Below, one piece after another: positions 8,197 through 16,759 of a DNA stretch of 64,000 bases. The notes beneath the pieces are model-generated. The model had not been told where the DNA came from, ran no database searches, and saw nothing but the letters and a program-made list of their open reading frames with translations. The position numbers and the translations under genes are program-made. Within the stretch, counting starts at the first letter, position 1; every line of letters begins with the position of its first letter. The stretch is from Paraoerskovia marina DSM 21750 (GTDB lineage Bacteria > Actinomycetota > Actinomycetes > Actinomycetales > Cellulomonadaceae): contig NZ_JNIY01000003.1 of the NCBI RefSeq assembly GCF_000701465.1, forward strand, positions 558,001-622,000, given 5' to 3'.

Positions 8197-9227
8197 GCAC
8201 CATCGTTTCCCCAGAGAAGAAGGCCGCACGGCCACGGTGGCAGAACGCGCTGCTGAGCCGCGACGCGGTGATGGTAGCGATCCTGATCGCGACGATCATC
8301 ACGGCGTCGGCGATGCTCCCGCGCTTCGCGTCGCCGCTGACCGTCGGCTTCCTCCTGATCGACGTGATCCCGGTGCTGCTGATCGCGATGCCCATGACTC
8401 TGGTCATCATCGCCGGTGAGATCGACCTCTCGGTCGCGAGCACCGCCGGGCTGACGAGCGCGCTCATGGGCGTTCTGTGGCAGAGCGGGCAGTCGATGGT
8501 CACGATCGTCGTCCTCGGCCTGATCGCCGGCCTGCTCTGCGGCGCCCTCAACGGTCTGCTCGTCGCGGGCCTCGGGCTTCCGTCGCTCGCCGTCACCATC
8601 GGGACGCTCGCGCTCTACCGAGGGCTGGCCCTCGTCACCATCGGCGACGACGCGGTGGCGGACTTCCCGGTCGAGGCCACCTCGTTCGTCACGTCGAAGA
8701 TCGGTGCGACGGGCATTCCCGTGGTGATGATCGGTGCCCTGCTGATCGTGTTGGCCTACGCCGTCGTCCTTCACATGACGCCGTTCGGCCGGGGTCTCTT
8801 CGCACTCGGCTTCAGCACGGAGGCGGCCAAGTTCGTCGGGGTCAAGGTGGACCGGACGAAGTTCTGGCTGTTCGTCGGCACGGGCGTGGTCTCTGCCCTG
8901 GCCGGGATCTTCTGGACGCTGCGGTACTCGAGCGCACGGTCGGACAACGCCTCCGGGCTCGAGCTCGCCGTGGTCGCCGCCGTCCTGCTCGGCGGAGTCT
9001 CGATCTTCGGCGGCCGTGGAACCATCCTCGGCGTCGTCTCCGCGGTCCTCCTGATCGGCACGGTGAACTACGGACTACGCCTCGAGCGGGTCTCCGACGT
9101 CGTCCTGATCATCGTGACCGGTGCCCTGCTGATCATCTCCGTCGTCGGTCCGCGGATCGCCGAAGGAGTCGCGACCCGATGGCGCGGCCGACGCCTGCGC
9201 GCACGCGTGAGCCCGACCTCGTCCTGA
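8193..9227 (+). CDS. rhaQ: Rhamnose ABC transporter permease 2
   Basis: 344 residues, second CUT2 permease: PMTLVIIAGEIDLSVASTAGL replaces the NVDLSIGS motif of its partner, and LELAVVAAVLLGGVSIFGGRG is the second conserved block. About nine transmembrane segments, a short basic C-terminal tail (TRWRGRRLRARVSP). Starts at ATG 8193, overlapping rhaP by four bases. Forms the translocation pore with RhaP. Confidence 0.87.
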   Translation: MSTIVSPEKKAARPRWQNALLSRDAVMVAILIATIITASAMLPRFASPLTVGFLLIDVIPVLLIAMPMTLVIIAGEIDLSVASTAGLTSALMGVLWQSGQSMVTIVVLGLIAGLLCGALNGLLVAGLGLPSLAVTIGTLALYRGLALVTIGDDAVADFPVEATSFVTSKIGATGIPVVMIGALLIVLAYAVVLHMTPFGRGLFALGFSTEAAKFVGVKVDRTKFWLFVGTGVVSALAGIFWTLRYSSARSDNASGLELAVVAAVLLGGVSIFGGRGTILGVVSAVLLIGTVNYGLRLERVSDVVLIIVTGALLIISVVGPRIAEGVATRWRGRRLRARVSPTSS

Positions 9228-9277
9228 TGCACGACCCCCGCACCACCTGAGCTCCACCAACGAGAGGACAAACAACG

Positions 9278-10342
9278 ATGTTGCCCAATCTTCACCCCCG
9301 CCAGCCCCGACGTGTCGGCCGCAAGTCTGCCGCGGCCGTCGCACTCGTCGCGTCGACCGCACTGGTCCTGAGCGCCTGCGCGTCGGACGACGGCGCCGCC
9401 GACGACGGCAGCTCCGACGGCGATCAGGCGATCACGTTCATCCCCAAGCAGCTCAACAACCCCTACACCGACGTCGTCCTCGGCGGCGGCGAGGACGGGG
9501 CCGACGCGGCCGGCTTCGGCGCGAGCGAGGTCGTCGGACCTCTCGAGGCCAGCGCCTCGAGCCAGGTGACCTTCATCAACGCCGAGACGCAGGCGGGCAC
9601 CGACGTGCTCGTCATCGCCGCCAACGACCCTGACGCCGTCTGCCCCGCGCTCGGAGAGGCGCGTGACGCCGGCGCGAAGATCGTCGCGTTCGACTCCGAC
9701 ACGAACCCGGACTGCCGCGACGTCTTCATCAGCCAGGTCGTCGCCAAGGACGTCGCGCTGATCCAGGTCGAGCTCATTGCCGAGCAGATCGGCGGATCCG
9801 GCGAGATCGCGATCCTCTCCGCCACCGCGAACGCGACCAACCAGAACGAGTGGATCGAGTTCATGGAGGAAGAGCTCGCCACGAACCCCGACTACGCGGA
9901 CATCGAGCTCGTCGCGAAGGTCTACGGCGACGACGACGACGCGAAGTCGTTCCAGGAGGCCCAGGGCCTGATGCAGGCGTACCCCGACCTCAAGGGAATC
10001 GTCTCGCCCACGACCGTCGGCATCGCCGCCACCGCACGGTACCTCTCGACGTCGGAGTACAAGGGCGAGGTCGCGCTGACCGGACTCGGGCTCCCGAACG
10101 AGATGCGACCGTTCGTCAAGGACGGGACCGTCGAGGCGTTCGCCCTCTGGGACCCGGCGCAGCTCGGCTACGTCGCCGCGTTCGCCGGCAAGGCGCTCGC
10201 CGACGGCGAGATCACGGGCGCCGAGGGTGACACGTTCGCCGCCGGTGACCTGGGTGACCGCGAGGTCGGAGAGGGCGGCGTCGTGATCGTCGGACCTCCG
10301 ACGACGTTCGACGCGGACAACATCGACGACTACGACTTCTAG
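9278..10342 (+). CDS. rhaS: Rhamnose-binding lipoprotein of the ABC transporter
   Basis: 354 residues. A signal peptide with hydrophobic core (AAAVALVASTALVL) ends in the lipobox LSAC (Cys about residue 32), so this is a membrane-anchored substrate-binding lipoprotein. The rest is a type I periplasmic-binding fold (ITFIPKQLNNPYTDVVLGGG; VLVIAANDPDAVCPAL; GIVSPTTVGIAATARYL), matching RhaS-type rhamnose-binding proteins. It lies 50 bp after the permeases and 37 bp before the isomerase-fold gene, a normal place for the receptor in a CUT2 operon. Confidence 0.88.
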   Translation: MLPNLHPRQPRRVGRKSAAAVALVASTALVLSACASDDGAADDGSSDGDQAITFIPKQLNNPYTDVVLGGGEDGADAAGFGASEVVGPLEASASSQVTFINAETQAGTDVLVIAANDPDAVCPALGEARDAGAKIVAFDSDTNPDCRDVFISQVVAKDVALIQVELIAEQIGGSGEIAILSATANATNQNEWIEFMEEELATNPDYADIELVAKVYGDDDDAKSFQEAQGLMQAYPDLKGIVSPTTVGIAATARYLSTSEYKGEVALTGLGLPNEMRPFVKDGTVEAFALWDPAQLGYVAAFAGKALADGEITGAEGDTFAAGDLGDREVGEGGVVIVGPPTTFDADNIDDYDF

Positions 10343-10379
10343 TCCGGTCCCGGATCCGTCACCCGAAGGAGGGAAACCC

Positions 10380-11831
10380 ATGAACGCCAGCAACACGGCA
10401 GATGTCGACGGTCTCCTGACGCGTCGTGCGGTGCGGCAGTCGCGGATCGGCCTGGTCGCCGGAGGGCTGGGGGCCTACTGGCCCCAGTTCCCGGGGCTAC
10501 GGCCGCAGCTCGAGGAGTCGGTGGGCTACGTGCGCTCACGGTTCGAGCAGATGGACGCCGAGGTCGTCGACGGGGGATTCATCTCTGACGCGGGCGAGGG
10601 CGCCGTCGCTGCGGAAAAGCTGCGTGTGGCGGATCCGGACCTCGTCGTCATCTTCCTGACGACCTACCTCACGGCGTCGATGGTGCTGCCGATCGCCCAG
10701 CGGACGGGCGCGCCCGTGCTCGTGATCGACCTGCAGCCCACGACGTCGATGAACCACGCAGAGACCGGCACCGCGGAGTGGCTCGCATACTGCGGGCAGT
10801 GCTCGGTGCCCGAGCTCGGCAACGTCTTCCGGCGCGCCGGGATCGAGTTCCGCTCGGTCTCGGGTCACCTGAAGGACCCGCACGCGTGGGAGCGGATCGA
10901 TCGCTGGGTCGCGGCTGCGAAGGTCCGTGGTCGGATGCGCCGAGCGCGACACGGTCTGATGGGCCACCTGTACCCGGGCATGCTGGACGTCTCGACCGAT
11001 CTCACGCTGGTCTCGAGCCAGTTCGGCTCACACGTGGAGGTCCTCGAGTTCGACGATCTCCGGACCCGCGTGGCGGCGGTGACCGAGCCGGAGATCGCGG
11101 ACCGGGTCGCCCTGGCGAGGCAGGTGTTCGACCTCGACGACTCCGTCGACCCGGTCGACCTCGCCTGGGGCGCTCAGGTCTCGGTCGGGCTCGACCGGCT
11201 CGTCGAGGACTTCGACCTGGACAGCCTGGCGTACTACCACCGGGGGCTCGACGGCGAGATCCACGAGCGCCTGGGCGCCGGGATGATTCTCGGTGCGTCG
11301 CTCCTGACCGCGCGAGGAGTCCCGTGCGCAGGGGAGTACGAGCTGCGCAACAGCCTCGCGATGCTGATCGCGGACACGCTCGGCGCAGGCGGCTCCTTCA
11401 CCGAGATCCAGGCGTTGAACTTCGACGACGACGTGGTCGAGATGGGGCACGACGGCCCGGCGCACCTCCAGATCAGCGAGAACAAGCCGCTTCTGCGCGG
11501 GCTCGGGGTCTACCACGGCAAGCGCGGCTGGGGTGTGAGCGTCGAGTTCGACGTGGAGTCCGGGCCGGTCACGACGTTCGGCGTCGGGCAGGAGCGGGAC
11601 GGCTCGTTCGTGTTCGTCGCCTCTGAGGGAACCGTCGTCCCTGGCCCGCTCCTGCAGATCGGGAACACGACGTCGCGGGTGAGCTTCGGCTGCCACCCCG
11701 GCGACTGGGTGGACGCGTGGAGCGCCAGCGGTGTCGACCACCACTGGGCTCTCGCGACAGGCCATCGAGCCGCGGACCTTCGGGCTGCAGCGAGCCTCCT
11801 CGGGATCCCGTTCCGACTCGTGACGGCCTAG
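10380..11831 (+). CDS. L-fucose/L-arabinose isomerase-fold protein, substrate unassigned
   Basis: 483 residues; belongs to the L-fucose/L-arabinose isomerase superfamily, though only distantly like classical AraA or FucI. The N-terminal Rossmann-like part (RIGLVAGGLGAYWPQFPG) and the C-terminal catalytic barrel are both present. Candidate active-site and metal ligands are retained: E319/E321 in GEYELRNSLA, D349-D351 in NFDDD, H357 in MGHDGPAH, and H454/H455 in GVDHHWALATGH. A strong ribosome site (GAAGGAGGG) precedes the ATG. It sits between the rhamnose receptor and the true rhamnose isomerase rhaI, so it is a second isomerase-type enzyme in one operon. It might process another 6-deoxy sugar (L-fucose, L-quinovose, L-lyxose) or a rhamnose epimer; the sequence does not say which. 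Confidence 0.8.
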   Translation: MNASNTADVDGLLTRRAVRQSRIGLVAGGLGAYWPQFPGLRPQLEESVGYVRSRFEQMDAEVVDGGFISDAGEGAVAAEKLRVADPDLVVIFLTTYLTASMVLPIAQRTGAPVLVIDLQPTTSMNHAETGTAEWLAYCGQCSVPELGNVFRRAGIEFRSVSGHLKDPHAWERIDRWVAAAKVRGRMRRARHGLMGHLYPGMLDVSTDLTLVSSQFGSHVEVLEFDDLRTRVAAVTEPEIADRVALARQVFDLDDSVDPVDLAWGAQVSVGLDRLVEDFDLDSLAYYHRGLDGEIHERLGAGMILGASLLTARGVPCAGEYELRNSLAMLIADTLGAGGSFTEIQALNFDDDVVEMGHDGPAHLQISENKPLLRGLGVYHGKRGWGVSVEFDVESGPVTTFGVGQERDGSFVFVASEGTVVPGPLLQIGNTTSRVSFGCHPGDWVDAWSASGVDHHWALATGHRAADLRAAASLLGIPFRLVTA

Positions 11832-11972
11832 CGCCGAGGTGGTGTCCCAGGTGTTCCGGACCGGCAGGACGTCGCCAGCGACGTCGGCCTCCCCGCCAGC
11901 AGCAACGACCGAAAGCAATCAGACGACGAACGACGCGCGGCACCGCCGACGGCGCGTACGAGGGAGAACGAG

Positions 11973-13142
11973 ATGACGGACCGGAAAGCGAATGCCATCG
12001 CGGCACTTCGCCAGCAGACGATCGAGCTCCCGTCCTGGGCGTTCGGGAACTCGGGGACGCGGTTCAAGGTGTTCGGTACCCCCGGCACCCCGCGCGACCC
12101 GTACGAGAAGATCGCGGACGCGGCGCAGGTGAATGCATTCACCGGCATCGCCCCGCGCGTGTCCCTGCACGTCCCGTGGGACCTGGTCGACGACTTCTCG
12201 GACCTGTCGCGGCACGCCCGTGACCAGGGTGTGACGATCGGGATGATCAACTCGAACCTGTTCCAGGACGACGACTACAAGTTCGGCTCGCTCACCCATG
12301 CCGACCCTGCGGTCCGCGCGAAGGCGGTGGCCCACCACCGCCAGTGCATCGACGTCATGCGGGCCACCGGGTCGACCGAGATGAAGATCTGGCTCCCGGA
12401 CGGGACGAACTACCCGGGCCAGGACTCGATGCGTGCACGTCAGGACCGCCTCGCCGAGTCGCTGGCGGAGATCTACGGCGCCATGGACGACGACCAGCAC
12501 ATCGTGCTCGAGTACAAGTTCTTCGAGCCGGCTTTCTACCACATGGACATTCCCGACTGGGGTACGTCGCTCCTGCACTGCATGGCGCTCGGTGAGCGGG
12601 CGAAGGTCGTCCTCGACACCGGTCACCACGCACCGGGGACGAACATCGAGTTCATCGTCGCCCAGCTGCTGCGCCAGGGACGACTCGGTGCGTTCGACTT
12701 CAACTCGCGCTTCTACGCCGACGACGACCTGATGGCCGGGGCGGCGGACCCGTTCCAGCTGTTCCGGATCATGCACGAGATCGTCGACGGCGACGCCCTG
12801 CGGCCCGACTCAGGCGTGAACTTCATGCTCGACCAGTGCCACAACATCGAGGCGAAGATCCCCGGGCAGATCCGCTCGGTGATGAACATCCAGGAGGCGA
12901 CCGCGAAGGCGCTGCTCGTGGATGCGGATGCGCTCGCCGCCGCCCAGAACGCCGGCGACGTGCTCGCCGCCAACGGTGTCCTCATGGACGCCTACAACAC
13001 CGACGTCCGCGGACTGCTCGCGGACCTTCGGGTCGAGCAGGGACTCGACCCGGACCCGATGGCCGCCTATGCGCGGTCCGGGTACGCCGAGACGATCGAG
13101 GCCGGGCGCGTAGGTGGCGCTCAGGCCGGATGGGGAGCCTGA
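11973..13142 (+). CDS. rhaI: L-rhamnose isomerase, RhaI type
   Basis: 389 residues, the Pseudomonas/Actinobacteria type (RhaI) rather than E. coli RhaA. A TIM barrel with the expected metal ligands: EYKFFEPAFYHMDI (Glu), VVLDTGHHAPGTNIE (Asp and His), and FDFNSRFYADDDL (Asp). Converts L-rhamnose to L-rhamnulose. The ATG at 11973 follows GAGGGAGAACGAG. It is separated from the previous gene by 141 bp, where I see no clear terminator or rha operator, so it could still be in the same transcript. TGATG overlap with the next gene shows tight coupling. Confidence 0.92.
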   Translation: MTDRKANAIAALRQQTIELPSWAFGNSGTRFKVFGTPGTPRDPYEKIADAAQVNAFTGIAPRVSLHVPWDLVDDFSDLSRHARDQGVTIGMINSNLFQDDDYKFGSLTHADPAVRAKAVAHHRQCIDVMRATGSTEMKIWLPDGTNYPGQDSMRARQDRLAESLAEIYGAMDDDQHIVLEYKFFEPAFYHMDIPDWGTSLLHCMALGERAKVVLDTGHHAPGTNIEFIVAQLLRQGRLGAFDFNSRFYADDDLMAGAADPFQLFRIMHEIVDGDALRPDSGVNFMLDQCHNIEAKIPGQIRSVMNIQEATAKALLVDADALAAAQNAGDVLAANGVLMDAYNTDVRGLLADLRVEQGLDPDPMAAYARSGYAETIEAGRVGGAQAGWGA

Positions 13143-15226
13143 TGACCACCACGACCGAGAGCGCACGTTCTGGCCTGCCGACCGCCGCGGAGGCGGTCGC
13201 GGACCTCGTCGCGCGTTCCAACCGGCTCGGGGCCGACCCGCGGGTGACCAACTACGCCGGTGGCAACACCTCCGCGAAGGGCACGACGACGGACCCCGTC
13301 ACGGGCGAGCCCGTGGAGCTTCTCTGGGTGAAGGGTTCGGGCGGAGACCTGGGGACGCTGACCGAGAAGAACCTCGCAGTACTGAGGCTCGACCGGCTCC
13401 GTGCCCTGACGGGGGTCTACCCCGGGGTCGAGCGCGAGGACGAGATGGTCGCGGCGTTCGACTTCTGCCTGCACGGCAAGGGCGGGGCCGCGCCGAGCAT
13501 CGACACGGCCATGCACGGGCTCGTCGACGCGCCGCACGTCGACCACCTCCACCCGGACGCCGGGATCGCGATCGCGACGTCGGCCGACGGCGAGGCTCTG
13601 ACCACCGAGATCTTCGGCGATGCCGTCGTCTGGGTGCCGTGGCGTCGCCCCGGGTTCCAGCTCGGGCTCGACATCGCGGCGATCAAGGCGGCCAACCCGC
13701 AGGCGATCGGCTGCATCCTCGGGGGGCACGGGATCACGTCCTGGGGCGCGACGAGCGCCGAGGCCGAGGCACGCTCGCTGCAGATCATCCGCACGGCCGA
13801 GGAGTTCATCGCGGCGCGGACGGCCGAGCGGTCCGAGCACCCCTTCGGGGCCGAGCGTCCCGGCTTCGGCGCGCTCCCCGAGGCCGAGCGGCGTGTCAAG
13901 GCTGCGGCGCTCGCGCCCGTGATCCGCGGTCTGGCCTCGACGGACTCGCCGCAGCTCGGGCACTACACCGACTCCGACGTCGTCCTCGACTTCGTCTCTC
14001 GTGAGCGTCTGGCCGAGCTCGGTGCGTTGGGCACGAGCTGCCCCGACCACTTCCTGCGGACCAAGGTCAGCCCGCTCGTCGTCGATCTGCCGGCCGACGC
14101 GTCGGTCGACGAGACGGTCGCACGCCTGACCGAGCTGCACGCCGAGTACCGCGACCGGTACCAGGCGTACTACGACCGCCACGCGACGTCGGACAGCCCG
14201 GCGATCCGCGGCGCGGACCCCGCGATCGTCCTGGTCCCGGGCGTGGGGATGTTCTCCTACGGTCGCAACAAGCAGACCGCGCGGGTCGCCGGCGAGTTCT
14301 ACGTCAACGCCATCAACGTCATGCGCGGCGCCGAGGCGATCAGCACCTACGCCCCGATCGAGGAGTCCGAGAAGTTCCGGATCGAGTACTGGGCGCTCGA
14401 GGAGGCCAAGCTGCAGCGCATGCCACGGCCCAAGACCCTCGCGACGCGCGTTGCGCTCGTGACCGGCGCAGGGTCGGGAATCGGCCGCGCGATCGCGGAG
14501 CGGCTGGCCGCGGAGGGCGCGTGCGTCGTCGTCGCCGACCGCAACGTCGAGGGCGCACGTGAGGTGGCCGAGGCGCTCGGTGGGGACGACGTCGCGGTGG
14601 CCGTCGGTGGCGACGTCACGTCGGCCCACGACGTCGCCGCGATGGTCGACGCCGCGGCGCTGGCGTTCGGAGGCGTGGACCTGGTGGTCAACAACGCCGG
14701 ACTCTCGATCTCCAAGCCGCTCCTCGACACCACCGAGGCGGACTGGGACCTGCAGCACGACGTGATGGCCAAGGGCTCGTTCCTCGTCGCCCGTGAGTCG
14801 GCGCGCGCGATGATCGCCCAGAAGATGGGCGGCGACATCATCTACATCGCCTCCAAGAACGGCGTCTTCGCCGGCCCCAACAACGTCGCGTACGGGGCGA
14901 CCAAGGCGGACCAGGCCCATCAGGTCCGTCTGCTTGCCGCCGAGCTGGGCGAGCACCAGATCCGCGTCAACGGCATCAACCCCGACGGCGTGGTCCGCGG
15001 TTCGGGCATCTTCGCGGGCGGTTGGGGAGCCAAGCGTGCCGAGGTCTACGGCGTCGAGGAGCAGGACCTGGGCGCGTTCTACGCCCAGCGGACCCTCCTC
15101 AAGCGCGAGGTCCTGCCCGAGAACGTCGCCGCCGCCGTGCTGGCGCTGACGGGACCGGACCTCTCGCACACCACCGGTCTGCACATCCCGGTGGACTCGG
15201 GCGTCGCCGCGGCGTTCCTGCGATGA
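13142..15226 (+). CDS. rhaEW: Bifunctional L-rhamnulose-1-phosphate aldolase / L-lactaldehyde dehydrogenase
   Basis: 694 residues, a natural fusion. The N-terminal ~430 residues are a class II aldolase (TNYAGGNTSAKG, LWVKGSGGDLG, HLHPDAGIAIA with the zinc His residues, GGHGITSWG). From about residue 436 a short-chain dehydrogenase follows: TGAGSGIGRA for NAD(P), NNAG, and the catalytic IASK...YGATK Ser-Tyr-Lys set. The aldolase splits rhamnulose-1-phosphate to DHAP and L-lactaldehyde; the dehydrogenase is assigned in the family to oxidise L-lactaldehyde to L-lactate. The start at 13142 overlaps the rhaI stop by one base; the end overlaps rhaB by four. The same fusion is known in Bacilli and Actinobacteria (RhaEW/YuxG type). 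Confidence 0.9.
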   Translation: MTTTTESARSGLPTAAEAVADLVARSNRLGADPRVTNYAGGNTSAKGTTTDPVTGEPVELLWVKGSGGDLGTLTEKNLAVLRLDRLRALTGVYPGVEREDEMVAAFDFCLHGKGGAAPSIDTAMHGLVDAPHVDHLHPDAGIAIATSADGEALTTEIFGDAVVWVPWRRPGFQLGLDIAAIKAANPQAIGCILGGHGITSWGATSAEAEARSLQIIRTAEEFIAARTAERSEHPFGAERPGFGALPEAERRVKAAALAPVIRGLASTDSPQLGHYTDSDVVLDFVSRERLAELGALGTSCPDHFLRTKVSPLVVDLPADASVDETVARLTELHAEYRDRYQAYYDRHATSDSPAIRGADPAIVLVPGVGMFSYGRNKQTARVAGEFYVNAINVMRGAEAISTYAPIEESEKFRIEYWALEEAKLQRMPRPKTLATRVALVTGAGSGIGRAIAERLAAEGACVVVADRNVEGAREVAEALGGDDVAVAVGGDVTSAHDVAAMVDAAALAFGGVDLVVNNAGLSISKPLLDTTEADWDLQHDVMAKGSFLVARESARAMIAQKMGGDIIYIASKNGVFAGPNNVAYGATKADQAHQVRLLAAELGEHQIRVNGINPDGVVRGSGIFAGGWGAKRAEVYGVEEQDLGAFYAQRTLLKREVLPENVAAAVLALTGPDLSHTTGLHIPVDSGVAAAFLR

Positions 15227-16722
15227 CCACGCCCCGGGCCGCCTTCGCCGCGGTCGACCTCGGTGCCACGAGCGGGCGCGTGATGCTCGGAGTCGTCGAG
15301 GGTGGCCCGGGAGACGAGCGGATCGACCTGACGGAGGTCGCACGGTTCGCCAACGGCCCGGTCGGCGTGCCCACGGACAGCGGCACGGGTCTGTACTGGG
15401 ACATCCTGCACCTGTGGCGCGGGGTCCTCGACGGCCTGCGACTCGCCGGGGCCCGGGCGCGCGAGCAGGGCCTCGAGCTGTCCGGAATCGGCATCGACTC
15501 CTGGGCCGTCGACTACGGGCTGGTCGGTGCCGACGGGAGTCTGCTCGGCAACCCGCGTCATCACCGTGACGACCGGACGGCGGGGGTGAGCGACGAGGTG
15601 CTGGAGGCGCTGGGGGCGCAGGCCCACTACGCCGTCAACGGTCTGCAGACCCTGCCGTTCAACACCGAGTTCCAGCTGGTTGCCGGCAGGCACGACGACG
15701 CGTGGCGGTCGGCGCGCTCGATGCGACTGATCCCGGACCTGCTCGGTGCCTGGCTCACCGGCGAGGTGGTCGCCGAGGTCACCAACGCCTCGACGACGGG
15801 GCTGGTGGACGCGAGGTCCCGGCGGTGGTCGGTGGACGTCCTCGACGGGCTCGCGCGGCACTTCCCCGAGCTGGAGGGGTTGGCGGAGAGACTCGCCCCG
15901 CTGGTGGAGCCGGGCGACGTCGTCGGCACTCTGACCGGTGTGGTTCAGGAGGCGACGGCGCTCGGTCCGGTCCCCGTCATCGCGGTCGGCTCGCACGACA
16001 CGGCCTCGGCCGTCGTCGGGGTGCCGGCTGACGGCGACCGGTTCGCGTACATCTCGTCAGGGACCTGGTCGCTCGTCGGGCTGGAGCTCGACGAACCCGT
16101 GCTGACGGACGAGTCGCGCACCGCGAACGTCACCAACGAGCTCGGTGTCGACGGCACGGTCCGGTACCTGAAGAACGTCATGGGCCTCTGGGTGCTCTCC
16201 GAGACGCTGCGGACGTGGCGGGAGGCCGGTACCGAGGTCACCCTCGCCGACGCGCTCGCCGCGGCGGAGGCCGCCCGACCACGACGAACCGTCGTCGACG
16301 TCGACGCACCGGAGTTCCTGCCTCCCGGAGACATGCCGGCGCGCATCGCGACGGCCGCGCGCGCCTCGGGACAGCCGGTGCCCACCACCACGGGGGAGGT
16401 GGTCCGCTGCATCCTCGACTCGCTCGCCGAGGCCTATGCTCGCGTGCTCGACGAGGTGACGCGTCTGTCGGGGCGTGAGGTCGACGTCGTGCACGTCGTC
16501 GGCGGTGGGTCGAACAACGCGCTGCTCTGCCGCCTGACTGCTGAGGCGACGGGTCGACGTGTCGTAGCCGGTCCCGCCGAGGGCGCGGCGCTCGGCAACC
16601 TGGTGGTGCAGGCGCGTGCGGTCGGTGCGCTGCAGGGTGACCTGGCGGCGCTGCGTCGCGTCGTCGCACGATCATCGCGGCTCCGGGAGTTCCGGCCCGC
16701 CCCCGACGTCGTCCGTCCGTAG
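15223..16722 (+). CDS. rhaB: Rhamnulokinase
   Basis: 499 residues, FGGY kinase. ATPase-fold phosphate loop AVDLGATSGRVMLG at the N-terminus, catalytic region GIDSWAVDYGLV (Asp), and the adenosine motif VVGGGSNNALLCRL near residue 425. It phosphorylates L-rhamnulose at O1. Start ATG 15223 (MTTPRAAFAAVD) overlaps rhaEW by ATGA; frames open further upstream are inside rhaEW. Last gene of the tightly coupled rhaI-rhaEW-rhaB block. Confidence 0.92.
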   Translation: MTTPRAAFAAVDLGATSGRVMLGVVEGGPGDERIDLTEVARFANGPVGVPTDSGTGLYWDILHLWRGVLDGLRLAGARAREQGLELSGIGIDSWAVDYGLVGADGSLLGNPRHHRDDRTAGVSDEVLEALGAQAHYAVNGLQTLPFNTEFQLVAGRHDDAWRSARSMRLIPDLLGAWLTGEVVAEVTNASTTGLVDARSRRWSVDVLDGLARHFPELEGLAERLAPLVEPGDVVGTLTGVVQEATALGPVPVIAVGSHDTASAVVGVPADGDRFAYISSGTWSLVGLELDEPVLTDESRTANVTNELGVDGTVRYLKNVMGLWVLSETLRTWREAGTEVTLADALAAAEAARPRRTVVDVDAPEFLPPGDMPARIATAARASGQPVPTTTGEVVRCILDSLAEAYARVLDEVTRLSGREVDVVHVVGGGSNNALLCRLTAEATGRRVVAGPAEGAALGNLVVQARAVGALQGDLAALRRVVARSSRLREFRPAPDVVRP

Positions 16723-16734
16723 GGAAGCGCTTGC
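16723..16734. promoter_or_regulatory. LacI-type palindrome upstream of the aldo/keto reductase
   Basis: GGAAGCGCTTGC contains the perfect palindrome AAGCGCTT with a central CG, the shape of LacI/CcpA-type operators. It starts one base after the rhaB stop codon and lies about 25 bp before the reductase start. It does not match the rha (TGAAnCGATTCA) or ara (TGTTAACGCTCACA) consensus, so a different regulator, possibly a global one, would act here. Single occurrence in an intergenic position, hence modest confidence. Confidence 0.4.
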
Positions 16735-16759
16735 ACACGTCGGTGGCAGGATGGACCGC

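Noticed and set aside
13121-15343. 740-codon minus-strand frame over rhaEW
   Set aside because: Shadow of the aldolase/dehydrogenase gene, with no recognisable motif.
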